NCBI RefSeq assembly: GCF_005937185.1
Contig: NZ_VCNI01000005.1
Location: forward strand, 1 to 64,000
Length of the DNA: 64,000 nt
Source: Flagellimonas algicola
Lineage (GTDB): Bacteria; Bacteroidota; Bacteroidia; Flavobacteriales; Flavobacteriaceae
Direction: 5' to 3'
Numbering within the stretch: position 1 is the first letter of the stretch; every line of letters begins with the position of its first letter. The notes below the pieces were generated by a model. It did not search any database and had not been told where the DNA came from. It saw only the letters and a program-made list of their open reading frames with translations. Made by a program: the position numbers and the translations under genes. Positions 36,634-46,684 of the stretch are shown here, piece by piece.

Positions 36634-37641
36634 ATGTACAATTCCAAAATAGCTGGACTCGGGTATTATGTTCCCGAAAATGTGGTTACCAATAATGATT
36701 TGTCCAAGGTGATGGACACTAGTGACGAATGGATACAGGAACGAACAGGAATCAAGGAGCGTCGTCATGTGGTAAAAGGAACGGATACCACTACTTCCAT
36801 GGGTGTGAAGGCGGCCAAGGTTGCCATTGAACGTGCTGGAATAGATAAAGATGATATTGACTTTATTGTTTTTGCAACCTTAAGCCCAGACTACTATTTT
36901 CCAGGGCCAGGAGTGTTGGTCCAAAGGGATTTGGGAATCAAAACGGTTGGGGCGCTTGATGTTAGAAACCAGTGTTCTGGTTTTGTATATGGGGTTTCTG
37001 TAGCAGACCAATACATCAAAAGTGGCATGTACAAAAATGTACTTGTTATTGGTTCTGAATTACATTCCTATGGTTTGGATATGACTACCCGGGGCAGGGG
37101 TGTATCCGTAATCTTTGGCGATGGGGCAGGTGCAGCCGTACTGACGCGCGAGGAGGATACCTCCAAAGGAATTCTTTCGTCCCACCTACATTCCGAAGGT
37201 CAACATGCAGAGGAACTTTCCTTAATTGCCCCTGGAATGGGCAAAAGATGGATAACCGATATTATTGACGACAAAGATCCAGAGGACACTTCATACTATC
37301 CATACATGAATGGCCAGTTTGTCTTTAAAAATGCCGTGGTACGCTTTAGTGAAGTGATTATGGAAGGACTTCAAAAGAACCAGCTTGGACCACAAGATAT
37401 TGATATGCTGATTCCACATCAAGCCAATTTACGCATCTCCCAATTTGTTCAAAAGAAATTTGGACTCTCCAATGATCAAGTCTTCAATAACATCATGAAA
37501 TATGGGAATACTACAGCTGCATCTATTCCTATTGCCTTGACCGAGGCATGGGAGGCTGGCAAGGTAAAAGCAGGTGATTTGGTAGTCTTGGCAGCTTTTG
37601 GTAGCGGGTTTACCTGGGGAAGTGTTATCATAAGATGGTAG
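36634..37641 (+). CDS. fabH: 3-oxoacyl-ACP synthase III family protein
   Basis: I placed the start at ATG 36634 (MYNSKIAGLGYYVPENVVTN); a TTG 36 bp upstream only adds non-family sequence. The 335-aa thiolase-fold enzyme has the catalytic Cys114 in RNQCSGF, His in LIPHQANLRI and Asn in YGNTTAAS. KAS III starts fatty-acid synthesis by condensing an acyl-CoA with malonyl-ACP; related paralogues make alkyl precursors of other products. It is not next to plsX or rpmF, so it may be an extra paralogue. Confidence 0.9.
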   Translation: MYNSKIAGLGYYVPENVVTNNDLSKVMDTSDEWIQERTGIKERRHVVKGTDTTTSMGVKAAKVAIERAGIDKDDIDFIVFATLSPDYYFPGPGVLVQRDLGIKTVGALDVRNQCSGFVYGVSVADQYIKSGMYKNVLVIGSELHSYGLDMTTRGRGVSVIFGDGAGAAVLTREEDTSKGILSSHLHSEGQHAEELSLIAPGMGKRWITDIIDDKDPEDTSYYPYMNGQFVFKNAVVRFSEVIMEGLQKNQLGPQDIDMLIPHQANLRISQFVQKKFGLSNDQVFNNIMKYGNTTAASIPIALTEAWEAGKVKAGDLVVLAAFGSGFTWGSVIIRW

Positions 37642-37642
37642 T

Positions 37643-38182
37643 ATGGGCAGGCAACTAAATAGTCTAACTCCGCCCTTGACCGAATTCATAGAAAAGCAAA
37701 AAATGTTCTTCGTGGCCACGGCCATGAAGGAAGGTAGCATCAATCTTTCGCCAAAAGGTCTGGATTCGCTAAGGGTATTAGATCCAAACAGGGTTATATG
37801 GCTCAATCTTACCGGAAGTGGTAATGAAACGGCCATTCACCTCAGTCACCATAACCGAATTACCCTTATGTTTTGTGCTTTTGAGGGAGATCCAATAATT
37901 CTACGACTGTACGGAAAAGCAAAGGTATACGGTACCGAAAATGAAAACTGGAACAAGTACATCCAGTTGTTTCCAAAAATAGCTGGAAGCAGACAATTAG
38001 TGGATGTGGCTATAGAAAAAGTACAGATTTCTTGTGGGATGGGGGTACCGCTAATGGAGTATCAAACCCAACGACAAGGACTTCTGGACTGGGCTGAAAA
38101 ACAAGGTGATAAAGGTTTGGAAAAATACTGGCAAAAAAAGAATACGACCAGTATAGATGGTTTTGAAAGTAACAAGAAGTAA
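37643..38182 (+). CDS. Pyridoxamine 5'-phosphate oxidase-like flavoprotein
   Basis: This 179-aa protein with a split-barrel FMN-binding fold is recognisable from FFVATAMKEGSINLSPKG, VIWLNLTGSGNETAIHL and RITLMFCAFEG. It lacks the PNPOx C-terminal signature, so a role in vitamin B6 synthesis is unlikely; relatives bind FMN, heme or F420. It starts one base after fabH and is cotranscribed with it. The substrate is unknown. Confidence 0.85.
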   Translation: MGRQLNSLTPPLTEFIEKQKMFFVATAMKEGSINLSPKGLDSLRVLDPNRVIWLNLTGSGNETAIHLSHHNRITLMFCAFEGDPIILRLYGKAKVYGTENENWNKYIQLFPKIAGSRQLVDVAIEKVQISCGMGVPLMEYQTQRQGLLDWAEKQGDKGLEKYWQKKNTTSIDGFESNKK

Positions 38183-38185
38183 AAC

Positions 38186-38219
38186 AAAACCCCAACTTCC
38201 GAAGGAAATTGGGGTTTTT
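38186..38219 (+). terminator. Bidirectional terminator hairpin
   Basis: AAAACCCCAA (38186-38195) pairs with TTGGGGTTTT (38209-38218), with an inner TTCC/GGAA stem. A- and T-runs on the two sides let it act in both directions, although the TonB-type receptor stop codon lies 60 bp further right. Confidence 0.85.
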
Positions 38220-38278
38220 AAATGATAGACCTTGAAGACTAACCAACCAACACTCTGTCAAGGAATACCAAGATTATG

Positions 38279-40732
38279 CTATAGAATTCCTCCGCCTGAT
38301 TGCTTGGTATTGTCATCTCTTCGCTTACGTTGTTTGGCTCTGTATTTTCCACCACCAAATCGGTAGGATAGCCCGGCGTACACGTTATGACTTTCCCAAT
38401 TGAAACCACCGTCCTGCACATAAGGACGTTGCCCATCAAATTGGAACATCATACTGTTGAAGATATCATTGTAATTCAAGCTGATGGTGCCTTTTCCTTG
38501 TGCAAAGCTGTATCGTGCACCTAGGTTCACAAAGTACATAGGCTCTATGGTAAACTGTATGTTTTGATTTTGTCCACGGTAAAAACCGAACAACTGCATG
38601 GTAAGTTTTTTGGTAACCGTAAAGCTATTGTTCATCCTCAGGTTCCAGGCATTATTGTCTACCTCTACGTTTTCAACCAGAATATCATTTTCCGTTGGGT
38701 CTGGATTATCACCCACTAAACTTTCCGTAATCCCACGATTGGTTTGTGAATAATAGTCAAAACTTCCATTTATGCTCCACCATTTTACAGGCTTATAGTT
38801 AACAGACATTTCAAAGCCATAGGCTGATGTCTTGGCAAAATTATCGAACGTTAAGATCAATTTGTTGAAGTCCAATCGGTCTACGTAAACAGCTCGGTTG
38901 ATTTCATCAGAAATAGATCTATAGAAAACTCCCGCAGTAATGCTACCATTTTTGATTCGCTTAGTGTAGTTGGTCTCATAGGAATTGGTGAACTGTGGCA
39001 CCAAACTAGGATTACCAAAAGACGAAATCAGTGGAGTGGCCCATTCCCTTATGGGATTTACCTGCCCAAGACCTGGCCGATCAACCCTTCTACTATAGCT
39101 CACCTGCAATTGATCTTTATCATTGGGCTTATAGGTCAGGAAGGCTGAGGGGTATATTTCCGTGTATTTATCCGTAAATGCACGAAGTCTATTGGTATCG
39201 GCCTGCACCTCTACGTTTTCTATTCTTGCTCCAACCTGGTATGACCACTTTTCCCTGTTCTGACCGAAGGTCACATAAGCAGAATACACATCCATATTAT
39301 AATCGAAATCGGTGCTTGGGGTTGGCACTAGATCTCCATCGGAATTAAAGGACAATCCTGTGGAATTGTAGCCCACATTGGTTTCAAAATTTCTTGATTC
39401 CACACCAATCTCCAGTTTGGAGATGCTATCGAGCGGATTCACATAATCCAAGTTGGCAATGGTTTGTGTACGTTCGGTGTCCACAAAATCCATATAATTC
39501 GGGAACAAACTGGCTCCAGTGGTCCTAAAGTCGGCATCTTGATTGTTTTCAAAACGGTTGTGGTCTACTTCCAACTCAATATTGTGACCCTCCTTTTTGA
39601 AATCCAGTTTGTAATCAAAGTTGTACTGCTCGCTGCGATTGTCGCTAACGTCAGAGAAAAATTGTGTTAGGTTTCTGGCTAGGTCATCCCTATAGGTTAT
39701 GGCCGTGATTCCTTCTCCCTCCCCGTCAAAAATGTTCTGATTGGTGAAAACTGAGATAGTGTTTTTGTCATTCAGGTAAAAATCAACCCCAACCTTGTAC
39801 AAATGTGATTTGTTGTTGTTGAAAAAATCAAAGTCCTGAACAGAGTTCTCGTCTACTCTTAGAATATGCCCATCGTTCACGTATTTACCAATATTGTTAC
39901 CATAGTTGCCATAAAAATTGAACTTGCCATTTCTGTAGTTCATATCGATGGAACTATTGAATTTGGCCTCAATACCCTTGGTCAATCCTGTGGTAATACT
40001 ACCATTGAAACCTATGTTGGCATTTTTGTGCAACACAATATTGATGATGCCGCTCATCCCTTCAGGGTTATATTTGGCTGAAGGATTCGTGATCAATTCG
40101 ATGGATTTAATGGATGTAGATGGAATTTGACGCAGTAATTGCGCAACAGGAACATTGGAGAGCTTTCCGTCTACCATCACTCTTACGTTGCTGTTTCCCC
40201 TCATGGTGATATCCCCAGTTTGGGAATCAACGTTTACGGAGGGAATGTTGTTCATTATGTCTGAAGCCGTAGCTCCAGCAGTGGTCAGGTCTTTTCCAAC
40301 ATTGATTACTTTACGGTCTACACGTTGCTCAATTGTGGTGCGTTCCGCAACTACCTCCACCTCTGAAAGTTCTTCTGTCTCTTCCACAAGGGTAATGGTT
40401 CCCACATCCACTTTTCTATTCCTTTTGGTAATAACCAATTTTTGGGAATGCGTTTTGTAACCAATAAACTGGACTTCCAACACGAAATTTCCCTCTGGAA
40501 GCTTTTTGATTTCGAAAGTACCATCTTCTGTGGTGATTCCTCCAGTAATGGTTTCGGAACCATCCTCAGATTTAACCACAATGGCCGCATAGGCCACAGG
40601 TTGGTTCAGGGCGTTGTCCACAACAGTTCCGGAAATGGAACCCACCGGCGGTTCGTTATCATTATTGGCTTTAAGGTTTTCAGGTAAAATGATGCACAGG
40701 AGTAGTGCAAAAAGAAAGATTACTCTTTTCAT
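38279..40732 (-). CDS. TonB-dependent receptor-like outer-membrane protein
   Basis: This 817-aa protein has a signal peptide (1-22), a carboxypeptidase regulatory-like domain at about 32-115 (GSISGTVVDNALNQPVAYA, EVQFIGYKT) and a plug-like domain at about 130-235 (DIMNNIPSVNVDSQTGDITM, RGNSNVRVMVDGK, NPSAKYNPEGMSGIINIVL). A long outer-membrane beta-barrel of the OMP_b-brl_3 type completes it. No SusD partner is adjacent, so it is not a classic SusCD pair. The ligand is unknown. It would be powered by TonB if the N-terminal box is functional, which I could not establish. Confidence 0.9.
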   Translation of the reverse strand: MKRVIFLFALLLCIILPENLKANNDNEPPVGSISGTVVDNALNQPVAYAAIVVKSEDGSETITGGITTEDGTFEIKKLPEGNFVLEVQFIGYKTHSQKLVITKRNRKVDVGTITLVEETEELSEVEVVAERTTIEQRVDRKVINVGKDLTTAGATASDIMNNIPSVNVDSQTGDITMRGNSNVRVMVDGKLSNVPVAQLLRQIPSTSIKSIELITNPSAKYNPEGMSGIINIVLHKNANIGFNGSITTGLTKGIEAKFNSSIDMNYRNGKFNFYGNYGNNIGKYVNDGHILRVDENSVQDFDFFNNNKSHLYKVGVDFYLNDKNTISVFTNQNIFDGEGEGITAITYRDDLARNLTQFFSDVSDNRSEQYNFDYKLDFKKEGHNIELEVDHNRFENNQDADFRTTGASLFPNYMDFVDTERTQTIANLDYVNPLDSISKLEIGVESRNFETNVGYNSTGLSFNSDGDLVPTPSTDFDYNMDVYSAYVTFGQNREKWSYQVGARIENVEVQADTNRLRAFTDKYTEIYPSAFLTYKPNDKDQLQVSYSRRVDRPGLGQVNPIREWATPLISSFGNPSLVPQFTNSYETNYTKRIKNGSITAGVFYRSISDEINRAVYVDRLDFNKLILTFDNFAKTSAYGFEMSVNYKPVKWWSINGSFDYYSQTNRGITESLVGDNPDPTENDILVENVEVDNNAWNLRMNNSFTVTKKLTMQLFGFYRGQNQNIQFTIEPMYFVNLGARYSFAQGKGTISLNYNDIFNSMMFQFDGQRPYVQDGGFNWESHNVYAGLSYRFGGGKYRAKQRKRRDDNTKQSGGGIL

Positions 40733-41079
40733 GAGCTGTTTGTTTTTGATTGATTGATGTTGTCTACAAGACGACGTTAAACGGGGAATGTTACATTTCT
40801 ATTTGGGTTTAACATATTTTAACAACCACAAAAAAGATAATGGCTTGTAAGGCAGGGAGTTTTATGCTGACAAAAATCGAAGTTTGTGAAAAAAATAGGC
40901 CCTGACTTTCAGTATAAACCGAAATGCCAGGGCCAAATACATTGATAAGCTATACTAAACACTAACCATTAACTATAAAAAAATACAGACTTACCAATGC
41001 TTAATTTTGTACGTACAATAGACGGGCTTTTTTTTTAATAGTTACATTCTTTATGTCAGTTTAACATATAAATTAACAA
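40733..41079. other. 347-bp divergent intergenic region
   Basis: It holds the leader of the receptor gene (leftwards), a minus-strand terminator-like hairpin at 40898-40934, a perfect palindrome TTGTACGTACAA at 41008-41019, and a T-run. No ORF or tRNA is seen. No convincing TAnnTTTG box was found for either flanking gene. Confidence 0.6.
40898..40934 (-). terminator. Minus-strand terminator-like hairpin
   Basis: GGCCCTG (40898-40904) pairs with CAGGGCC (40928-40934), with further TTTC/GAAA pairing inside. On the minus strand the stem is followed by TATTTTTTT. No annotated minus-strand gene ends here, so it would terminate an unannotated short transcript. Confidence 0.55.
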
Positions 41080-41439
41080 ATGCTTATGACACTTGTTTTT
41101 GGGGCGTCCTTAAATCCCGCTAGATATAGCAATCTTGTAATTCGTAGATTAGTTGAAAACAACCTTGAGACAATGGCCTTTGGGGTAAGGGAAGGGAACG
41201 TTTCCGGAATACAAATTAAAACCAAGCTGGATGATTTTCCTAATGTTGACACCATTACTTTGTACCTCAATCCTTTGCGGCAGAAAGAATACTACCAAGA
41301 CATACTGGATTTAAAGCCCAAACGGGTGATTTTTAACCCAGGTACAGAAAACCCTGAATTTGTTAGAATTTTGGAAGATGCCGGAATATTGGTGGAAAAT
41401 TCCTGCACCTTGGTCTTGTTGGCTACTGGACAGTACTAA
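41080..41439 (+). CDS. CoA-binding domain protein
   Basis: This 119-aa Rossmann-fold protein of the CoA_binding_2 family has [13 protein letters not shown] at the start, then [15 protein letters not shown] and [13 protein letters not shown]. Members are small cytosolic proteins of uncertain role related to the CoA-binding part of succinyl-CoA synthetase. A second ATG 6 bp downstream is also possible as start. Its 3' end overlaps the convergent transporter gene by 17 bp. Confidence 0.88.
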   Translation: MLMTLVFGASLNPARYSNLVIRRLVENNLETMAFGVREGNVSGIQIKTKLDDFPNVDTITLYLNPLRQKEYYQDILDLKPKRVIFNPGTENPEFVRILEDAGILVENSCTLVLLATGQY

Positions 41440-42904
41440 CTTTTTCTCCTTTTTTTCGGATAAGCCAAAGTCCAAAAAAGGTCAAAAGGCCGTTTAACGG
41501 CAATAATTCATATCCCAAAACATATCCACCCAAGTATTCCGAAGGTATATTGGCCACTACCCAAATAATCGCAACAGAAAGAGCACTTACCAACCACACC
41601 CACCGATCGTGAATCTTTTGTTTGGTGAGAATCCCAAAGGCAAACAGACCCAACAGTGGGCCATAGGTGTATCCGGCCACAGTAAGCAAACTATCAATAA
41701 CATTGCTGTTGAGTATGTACTTAAATGCGATGATAACCAAAATAAGCATTATGCTCATGATGATATGCGTTCGCTTACGTATTTGTTTTTGACGGGATTC
41801 CTCTTTTTTCTCTACCTCCAAAAAGTCCACACAAAATGACGTAGTCAAAGAGGTGAGGGCACTATCTGCACTACTGTAGGCAGCAGCCACAAGTCCCAAC
41901 ATAAAAGTAACGGAGAGTGTTATGCCCAAACCGCTGTTCAAAGCCACCTCAGGAAACAATAGGTCAGATTTGGGTTTACCGTCCATTAGCGGGATGGAAA
42001 TCCCATTTTTGCCCGCGTAGATGAATAATAGAGCACCCAGAAGCATGAACAGAAAAGTGACCCCAACCAAGACCAAACTAAAGGAAACCATATTCTTTTG
42101 GGCATCTTTTAGAGATTTGCACGTAAGGTTTTTTTGCATCATGTCCTGATCAAGCCCCGTCATGCAAATGGTAACGAACATACCCCCGATAAAGGACTTT
42201 ACAAAGTGGTTTCTATCCAGAAAACTCTCGGTAAACAGGAATTTATCATAGGCTTTTAGTTCTTCTGAAACTAAAAACTCGCCAAAGCTCCAGTCCAGTT
42301 CCCTATTGATCAGGATAATGGAAAGCACAACGGCCAATATCATGAACAAGGTCTGAAGCGTATCCGTCCAAACAATCGTCTTTATGCCACCTCGGTTGGT
42401 ATAGATCCAAATCAAAAGAATGGATATAACTACAGTAAATTCAAACCGAACTCCCAAATCGTCGAAGACGAACTGTTGAAGCACTATAGCGACCAAATAC
42501 AACCTAAAGGCCGCTCCCAACACCCGGGAAATAAAGAAAAAGAAAGCTCCTGTCTTGTGGCTTACCACACCAAATCGTTCCAGGAGGTACTCATAAATGG
42601 AAGTCAGGTTCATTTTATAGTAGAGGGGCAGAAGCACGTAGGCCACCACAAAATAGCCAAACAGATACCCCAAAACTACTTGCATATACCCAAATTGGGA
42701 AGCTTCTATCCATCCGGGGACCGATATGAAAGTTACCCCGGAAAGTGAGGCTCCCACCATGCCAAAGGCCACTAGGTACCAAGGTGATTGTTTCCCAGCT
42801 TTAAAAAAATCTGCGTTACTATCGTTTTTACCTGTAAAATACGAAATGAGCATCAGCACCATGAAATAGGCGCCAACGAGCAAGAGGATCTGAAATGCGG
42901 ACAT
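41423..42904 (-). CDS. Sodium:solute symporter (SSS family)
   Basis: I placed the start at 42904 ([14 protein letters not shown]); the frame is open 27 bp further up. The 493-aa protein has about 13 membrane segments and SSS motifs ([39 protein letters not shown]). It is a secondary Na+-coupled transporter of the inner membrane; relatives take up sugars, sialic acid or carboxylates, and the substrate here is not determinable. It is divergent from recR. Confidence 0.92.
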   Translation of the reverse strand: MSAFQILLLVGAYFMVLMLISYFTGKNDSNADFFKAGKQSPWYLVAFGMVGASLSGVTFISVPGWIEASQFGYMQVVLGYLFGYFVVAYVLLPLYYKMNLTSIYEYLLERFGVVSHKTGAFFFFISRVLGAAFRLYLVAIVLQQFVFDDLGVRFEFTVVISILLIWIYTNRGGIKTIVWTDTLQTLFMILAVVLSIILINRELDWSFGEFLVSEELKAYDKFLFTESFLDRNHFVKSFIGGMFVTICMTGLDQDMMQKNLTCKSLKDAQKNMVSFSLVLVGVTFLFMLLGALLFIYAGKNGISIPLMDGKPKSDLLFPEVALNSGLGITLSVTFMLGLVAAAYSSADSALTSLTTSFCVDFLEVEKKEESRQKQIRKRTHIIMSIMLILVIIAFKYILNSNVIDSLLTVAGYTYGPLLGLFAFGILTKQKIHDRWVWLVSALSVAIIWVVANIPSEYLGGYVLGYELLPLNGLLTFFGLWLIRKKGEKVSTVQ

Positions 42905-42956
42905 AAGAGGAATTTGAATTGCAAAGTACAAAAGTAAATTGGTAACCGTAAAATCG

Positions 42957-42964
42957 TAATTTTG
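42957..42964 (+). promoter_or_regulatory. -7 promoter element (TAATTTTG) for recR
   Basis: An exact TAnnTTTG match lies 16 bp before the recR ATG. A TTG lies at 42939-42941, 15 bp upstream, slightly closer than usual. On the other strand CAAAAGTA at 42929-42936 fits a -7 box for the transporter gene. Confidence 0.45.
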
Positions 42965-42980
42965 TGGGATAACCAGAACT

Positions 42981-43601
42981 ATGGATTTTTCATCTAAGCT
43001 TTTGGAGAATGCCGTTTACGAAATGTCCCAATTGCCGGGCATTGGCAAACGTACGGCCCTTCGATTGGTCTTGCATTTGTTGAAGCAGCCCGAACAGCAG
43101 ACAAATCACTTGGTGGAGGCTTTGTCCAAACTGAGAAACGAGGTGAATTTTTGCAAAACATGCAACAATATCTCAGATACGGAGATTTGTGAGATATGCG
43201 CCAGTCCCAAACGTGACCGTACCTTGGTTTGCGTTGTGGAGGACATCAGGGATGTTATGGCCATTGAGAGTACTTCCCAATACAAAGGGCTGTACCACGT
43301 GTTAGGCGGGAAAATATCTCCTATGGAAGGTGTTGGGCCGCAAGATTTGAATATTGTTCCTTTGATCAACAGGGTGAAACAAGGGGAAGTACAGGAACTG
43401 ATTTTTGCCTTGAGTTCCACTATGGAAGGAGATACCACCAATTTCTATATCTATAAGCAACTGGAGGGATTAAAAGTTGCTACCTCTACCATTGCCCGTG
43501 GGATTTCAGTAGGAGATGAACTGGAATATGCAGATGAAGTCACTTTGGGTAGGAGCATCTTGAATAGAATTCCGTTTGAAAACGCGATCAAGGCAAGTTG
43601 A
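42981..43601 (+). CDS. recR: Recombination protein RecR
   Basis: This 206-aa protein has a helix-hairpin-helix ([12 protein letters not shown]), a C4 zinc finger ([16 protein letters not shown]), a Toprim domain ([30 protein letters not shown]) and a C-terminal Walker-like segment ([15 protein letters not shown]). It works with RecO and RecF to load RecA at gaps. No dnaX gene is adjacent here. Confidence 0.97.
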   Translation: MDFSSKLLENAVYEMSQLPGIGKRTALRLVLHLLKQPEQQTNHLVEALSKLRNEVNFCKTCNNISDTEICEICASPKRDRTLVCVVEDIRDVMAIESTSQYKGLYHVLGGKISPMEGVGPQDLNIVPLINRVKQGEVQELIFALSSTMEGDTTNFYIYKQLEGLKVATSTIARGISVGDELEYADEVTLGRSILNRIPFENAIKAS

Positions 43602-43649
43602 TAGTGACAGAATAATGCATAAAAATTAAGAATAAGCGGATTTCTTTAT

Positions 43650-43657
43650 TATTTTTG
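43650..43657 (+). promoter_or_regulatory. -7 promoter element (TATTTTTG) before the E2 gene
   Basis: It matches TAnnTTTG and lies 37 bp before the ATG. No clear -33 box. Confidence 0.35.
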
Positions 43658-43694
43658 CAAAATAAAGGTCGATATCCGTTCGTTAAATAAGAAT

Positions 43695-45035
43695 ATGTCA
43701 AAATTTGAATTGAAGTTACCGCAGATGGGAGAAAGTGTTGCCGAGGCAACATTGACTACATGGTTGAAGGAAGTGGGCGACACTATTGAAATGGATGAAG
43801 CCATCTTTGAGATTGCCACGGATAAGGTGGATTCTGAGGTGCCCAGTGAAGTAGAGGGTGTACTTTTGGAAAAGCGTTTCAACGTGGACGATGTGATCAA
43901 AGTTGGTGAGGTAGTAGCTGTTATTCAAACTGATCAAGTTGTGGAGGCAGCGTCAAACGGACAAGATACTACAACACCCGAAGAAGCGATTGAGGTTCCG
44001 GCAGCGGAACTTGAAAGCCAGATATCCCAAGTACAAGAATCCATTGCAGCCCCAACCCCTGATTTTGGGTCTTCCGAAAGATTTTACTCGCCCCTGGTAC
44101 GGAACATTGCCAAGGAAGAGGGCGTTTCCATGGAAGAATTGGAAACTATAATAGGAACAGGCAAAGAAGGCAGGGTCACAAAAAACGATATCAAGGCATT
44201 TTTGGAACATCGTTCATCCAACGGTAGCCCAGTTACTGCTGCTGCCCCTGAAACTACAGAAGCTGCACCTTCTCCTGTAAAACCTAAAAAGGAGGAGTCC
44301 AAGGCTGCACCGATACCGGTATCCAGCGGGGATGAGATCATTCCGTTAAGCCGTATGGGCAAGTTGATTGCCCACCACATGGTAGAGAGCATAACCACAT
44401 CAGCCCATGTACAAAGTTTTGTAGAAGTGGATGTGACCAATGTGGTGAACTGGAGGAACAAAATGAAAGACTCGTTCCAGAAAAGGGAAGGGGAGAAACT
44501 TACCTTTACACCCATTTTTATGGAGGCGGTTGCCATGGCGCTCAAAAAATATCCTTTGATGAACATTTCCTTGGATGGGGACAAAGTCATCAAAAAGAAG
44601 AACATCAATTTAGGTATGGCTGCTGCTTTAGCGGATGGCAATCTTATTGTTCCGGTCATTAAAAATGCCGACCAACTTAATTTGGTGGGTATGGCCAAAA
44701 CCGTAAACGATTTGGCAAACAGGGCCAGAAACAACCAATTAAAGCCAGATGAGGTTCAAGATGGAACCTATACCGTGACCAACGTAGGATCTTTCGGAAG
44801 TATTTTTGGTACCCCCATTATCAATCAGCCCCAAGTAGGTATCCTTGCCTTGGGCGCCATCCGAAAAATGCCTTCCGTAATTGAAACCGATCAAGGGGAG
44901 TATATTGGTATCCGAAGTAAGATGTTCCTCTCCCATAGCTATGATCACAGGGTGGTCAACGGTGCTCTAGGCGGCATGTTTGTGAAGACCGTTGCCGATT
45001 ATTTGGAAGCTTGGGATATTAATCGGGAAATCTAG
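43695..45035 (+). CDS. Dihydrolipoamide acyltransferase (2-oxo acid dehydrogenase E2)
   Basis: This 446-aa protein has a lipoyl domain at 1-80 with the lipoylated Lys44 in ATDKVDSE, a flexible linker, a peripheral subunit-binding domain at about 133-172 (YSPLVRNIAKEEGVS, GRVTKNDIKAFLEHR) and a catalytic acyltransferase domain at about 210-446 with the HxxxD motif in SYDHRVVNG. It is the E2 core of a pyruvate, 2-oxoglutarate or branched-chain complex. E1 and E3 genes are not adjacent, so the branched-chain type is only a possibility. Confidence 0.93.
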   Translation: MSKFELKLPQMGESVAEATLTTWLKEVGDTIEMDEAIFEIATDKVDSEVPSEVEGVLLEKRFNVDDVIKVGEVVAVIQTDQVVEAASNGQDTTTPEEAIEVPAAELESQISQVQESIAAPTPDFGSSERFYSPLVRNIAKEEGVSMEELETIIGTGKEGRVTKNDIKAFLEHRSSNGSPVTAAAPETTEAAPSPVKPKKEESKAAPIPVSSGDEIIPLSRMGKLIAHHMVESITTSAHVQSFVEVDVTNVVNWRNKMKDSFQKREGEKLTFTPIFMEAVAMALKKYPLMNISLDGDKVIKKKNINLGMAAALADGNLIVPVIKNADQLNLVGMAKTVNDLANRARNNQLKPDEVQDGTYTVTNVGSFGSIFGTPIINQPQVGILALGAIRKMPSVIETDQGEYIGIRSKMFLSHSYDHRVVNGALGGMFVKTVADYLEAWDINREI

Positions 45036-45100
45036 ACCGCAAAAAAGGCCTTTTTCATTTCACTATGCTTATTTTAGGGGTTGAATTAATTCATCAATCC

Positions 45101-45883
45101 ATGAAACAGTTTATGCCCCTAGCTTTAGGGTTTCTTATTTTGTTCTGCTTCTCAATGAACGCCCAAGACTTATCAGTTTACCAGAAAAAACATTTTGTGA
45201 AAGATGGGGATAGTTTACCCTATAGGCTTCTTTTGCCAAAAGACTATAATCCAAAGCAAAAGTACCCTTTAATACTGTTCCTACATGGCTCGGGGGAGCG
45301 AGGTAACAATAACGAGTCGCAACTGGTCCATGGTTCAGGGCTGTTTTTAAAAAAGGAGGTAAGGGAACGGCAGAAGGCCATTGTGGTGTTCCCTCAATGC
45401 GCCGCCAAAAGTTCTTGGGCCAAAATAGATGTTAGAGGGGATTTCGGGAATCGGGAATTTATCTTTTACGAAAATGCCAAACCCACAAAGGATATGCTGT
45501 TGCTTGAAGGCCTTATAAAATATTTGAAAAAGAACTACAAGCTGGATAAAAATAGGTTGTATATAGGCGGACTCTCCATGGGTGGCATGGGTACGTTTGA
45601 ATTGGTGCGAAGAAATCCAAAAATGTTTGCCGCCGCATTTCCAATTTGCGGTGGAGCCAATCCCAACATAAGTAATAAATTGAGCAAACCGCATTGGTGG
45701 GTATTTCACGGAGATGCAGATGAAGTAGTACCTGAAAATTGTTCGGGAGACATGGTGAAGGCCATGGAGCAATCAGGGGTTAATGTGAAATATACCGTTT
45801 ATCCCGGCGTAGGTCACAATAGTTGGGACAACACCTTTGAAGAACCTGAATTGCTAACTTGGTTATTTTCTAAATCGAAGTAA
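45101..45883 (+). CDS. Secreted alpha/beta hydrolase (esterase family)
   Basis: I chose the ATG at 45101 because it starts a signal peptide (MKQFMPLALGFLILFCFSMN); an ATG 36 bp upstream would bury it. The 260-aa product has an oxyanion region FLHGSGERGNNNE, nucleophile Ser in GGLSMGGMG, acid Asp in HGDADEVVP and His in GVGHNSWDN. The layout matches prolyl-oligopeptidase-like or feruloyl/acyl esterases. It is probably periplasmic or exported; the substrate is unknown. It is followed 6 bp later by the nuclease gene. Confidence 0.9.
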   Translation: MKQFMPLALGFLILFCFSMNAQDLSVYQKKHFVKDGDSLPYRLLLPKDYNPKQKYPLILFLHGSGERGNNNESQLVHGSGLFLKKEVRERQKAIVVFPQCAAKSSWAKIDVRGDFGNREFIFYENAKPTKDMLLLEGLIKYLKKNYKLDKNRLYIGGLSMGGMGTFELVRRNPKMFAAAFPICGGANPNISNKLSKPHWWVFHGDADEVVPENCSGDMVKAMEQSGVNVKYTVYPGVGHNSWDNTFEEPELLTWLFSKSK

Positions 45884-45889
45884 AATTTT

Positions 45890-46666
45890 ATGGAGTTAAA
45901 ACTTACCAAGCCAATCTGTTTTTTTGATTTGGAAACTACAGGAATTAATGTGGCCAAGGACAGAATTGTAGAAATTTCCATACTAAAGGTTTTTCCCAAT
46001 GGTAACAAAGAAAGTAGGACCTGGTTAGTGAATCCGGAGATGACCATCCCACCAGAAGTGGTGGCAGTGCATGGTATTTCCAACAAAAAGGTGGCCAATG
46101 AACCAACATTTAAACAGCTGTCCAAGGAAATCTATAAAATGATTAAGGATAGTGATTTGGCGGGATATAACTCAGACCGATTTGATATTCCCTTGCTAGC
46201 CGAAGAAATGCTTCGAGCCGAAGTGGATTTTGATATGAAGAATATGGTTTCCGTAGATGTTCAGACTATCTTCCATAAAATGGAAAAAAGGACACTGGAA
46301 GCCGCCTATAAATTCTATTGTGATAAAAATTTGGATGATGCCCATAGTGCTGAAGCTGATACTTTGGCAACTTATGAGGTGCTCTTATCACAATTGGACC
46401 GATATCCAGAGCTGGAGAACAATGTGAAAAAGCTTTCGGAATTCACTACACGGAAACAGTCTTTGGATTTTGCGGGATTCATCGGTATAGATGATCAAAA
46501 GCGACCCATATTTGCCTTTGGGAAGCATAAGGGCAAAACGGTAGATGAGGTGATGGAATCTGAACCAGGTTACTTTGGTTGGATATTAAATGCAGATTTC
46601 CCTTTGTACACCAAAAAAGTACTTACCCAAATAAAGTTGAGCAAACTGAACAATAAATTGTCATAA
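45890..46666 (+). CDS. DnaQ-like 3'-5' exonuclease with DUF3820-like tail
   Basis: This 258-aa protein is a DEDDh exonuclease at about 1-170: FFDLETTGINVAKDRIVEIS carries the first Asp and Glu, followed by AVHGISN, a third Asp around SDRFDIPLLAEE, and HSAEADTLATYE carries the His and last Asp. The C-terminal 60 residues (FAFGKHKGKTVDEV, GWILNADFPLYT) resemble DUF3820. It may be a stand-alone repair or proofreading nuclease. Confidence 0.92.
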   Translation: MELKLTKPICFFDLETTGINVAKDRIVEISILKVFPNGNKESRTWLVNPEMTIPPEVVAVHGISNKKVANEPTFKQLSKEIYKMIKDSDLAGYNSDRFDIPLLAEEMLRAEVDFDMKNMVSVDVQTIFHKMEKRTLEAAYKFYCDKNLDDAHSAEADTLATYEVLLSQLDRYPELENNVKKLSEFTTRKQSLDFAGFIGIDDQKRPIFAFGKHKGKTVDEVMESEPGYFGWILNADFPLYTKKVLTQIKLSKLNNKLS

Positions 46667-46684
46667 TCAAAATCACAAAAGGGA

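Noticed and set aside
41008..41019. Palindrome TTGTACGTACAA as regulator site for the CoA-binding protein gene
   Set aside because: It is a perfect 12-bp palindrome, but no promoter is recognisable around it and no second copy was seen in the window, so I did not list it as an operator.
45040..45056. Terminator after the E2 gene (AAAAAGGCCTTTTT)
   Set aside because: It is a short perfect palindrome with no room for a loop, so a stable hairpin is unlikely.
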